Source: Gemmatimonadota bacterium (GTDB taxonomy: Bacteria > Latescibacterota > UBA2968 > UBA8231). From it: a DNA stretch of 33,912 nucleotides. Positions within the stretch are counted from its first letter, which is position 1; every line of letters begins with the position of its first letter. Positions 33,446-33,912 of this stretch are shown in pieces. The notes beneath the pieces were generated by a model. It was not told the origin of the DNA. It searched no databases and was given only the letters and a program-made list of their open reading frames with translations. Made by a program: the position numbers and the translations under genes. Where the stretch lies: the NCBI GenBank assembly GCA_002712305.1, contig PATE01000036.1, forward strand, positions 28,027 to 61,938, written 5' to 3'.

Positions 33446-33912
33446 ATGACCAACGATTCCTGGCGCACAGGCATCTACCTGACACCCGATATCATTCAGA
33501 AACATCCCGTTTACGTCGAACGGCTGCGCGATGAAATTGGCCTCGACACAGTGGTGATTCCCTTCACCGGCGAACTGCCGGAAGAGGTGATGAAGTTGAG
33601 CCCCTATGGTGGCCGCACGCCGACGGATGCTGAACTGGATCAGCTCGTTCTGCGGCACTTCGATGGGCGCCCCGTCGATCCGCGGGAGTACGAACAGGCC
33701 AAGAGGTTCTGTGGCCCCGCAGTAAACGCAAATGGAGATGACGCGGCATTTCGGGCCATTGTAGAGCAACTCAAGAACGCTGGGCTGAAGGTGTGGACCT
33801 ACGGTGGCGCCTGGACGATCCGGCGACTCACGTTCTGCCCGTCGCGGCCTGACACGCAGCGATGGTTCGACGCCGCCTACGCACACTGGGCGACACAGTA
33901 CGGCCTCGATGC
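33446..33912 (+). CDS. N-terminal part of a TIM-barrel-like protein (3' end outside window)
   Basis: 155 residues are present before the window ends; the frame is open. ATG 33446 lies one base after the Ldh-family stop, with GAGG upstream at a normal distance. The sequence (WRTGIYLTPDIIQKHPVYVE, then LDTVVIPFTGELPEEVMKLS and FRAIVEQLKNAGLKVWTYGG) alternates strands and helices as at the start of a beta/alpha barrel, resembling glycosidase-like or sugar-isomerase barrels. No signal peptide is visible, so it should be cytoplasmic. Exact family not recognised. Position suggests a third step of the same catabolic operon. Confidence 0.65.
   Translation, partial: MTNDSWRTGIYLTPDIIQKHPVYVERLRDEIGLDTVVIPFTGELPEEVMKLSPYGGRTPTDAELDQLVLRHFDGRPVDPREYEQAKRFCGPAVNANGDDAAFRAIVEQLKNAGLKVWTYGGAWTIRRLTFCPSRPDTQRWFDAAYAHWATQYGLD

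Noticed and set aside
1-33912. CRISPR arrays, transposons, prophage or integrative-element borders, tRNA and rRNA genes
   Set aside because: No regularly spaced direct repeats, transposase or integrase motifs, att-like duplications or RNA-gene signatures were seen on either strand by eye; a tRNA scan would be needed to be certain.

Overview
The window looks like a chromosomal segment of an uncultured Gram-negative bacterium of the FCB (Fibrobacteres-Chlorobi-Bacteroidetes) type. A lineage near Candidatus Latescibacterota is my best guess, at moderate confidence. Reasons: lipoprotein signals, three very large secreted beta-rich proteins that resemble outer-membrane barrels, FlgD-Ig/T9SS-like and gliding-type C-terminal domains, DUF5683, DUF4159, DUF4340, CRTAC1 and DUF6785 family proteins, and ExbB/ExbD. 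I saw no rRNA, tRNA, CRISPR, insertion sequence or phage gene.

Layout. 1-2295 (+): the tail of an unrecognised gene, a DUF4159 lipoprotein and a Tat-exported M28 zinc peptidase. 2333-4312 (-): a polytopic DUF6785/6784 membrane protein, convergent with the peptidase. 4313-4698: a divergent intergenic region with a 10-bp inverted repeat and a sigma70-like promoter. 4699-29357 (+): an almost gapless train of 15 genes. It begins with two exported proteins bearing FlgD-type or gliding-type C-terminal domains. Three tandem giant paralogues (903, 945 and 1056 aa) follow, each with Asp/Asn-rich calcium-loop-like motifs. Then come a DUF5683 protein, an FN3 lipoprotein, a TonB-like anchored DUF4159 protein, ExbB, two ExbD paralogues, a DUF4340 protein, a TPR protein, a 1094-aa TPR protein, a lipoprotein and a CsgG/FlgT-like protein. 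29359-31101: a seven-repeat CRTAC1 (FG-GAP/UnbV) protein. 31148-33912: a secreted mutarotase-like protein, an Ldh-family oxidoreductase and the start of a further gene, probably a small catabolic operon.

How the genes may work together (inference). ExbB/ExbD/ExbD would form a proton-driven motor in the inner membrane. The usual TonB position just upstream is taken by a protein with one N-terminal membrane helix, a basic/proline-rich linker and a periplasmic DUF4159 domain. DUF4340 and TPR proteins would provide periplasmic scaffolding, and the three giant proteins, the lipoproteins and the CsgG/FlgT-like protein an outer-membrane part. The two proteins at the head of the train would be surface cargo. 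I know of no described system with this exact composition, so it is the main candidate for an undescribed energised envelope, secretion or motility machine.

Start codons were moved from the longest frame where a Shine-Dalgarno sequence and signal peptide favoured a downstream start (4699, 6788, 9024, 18754, 28422, 31148).
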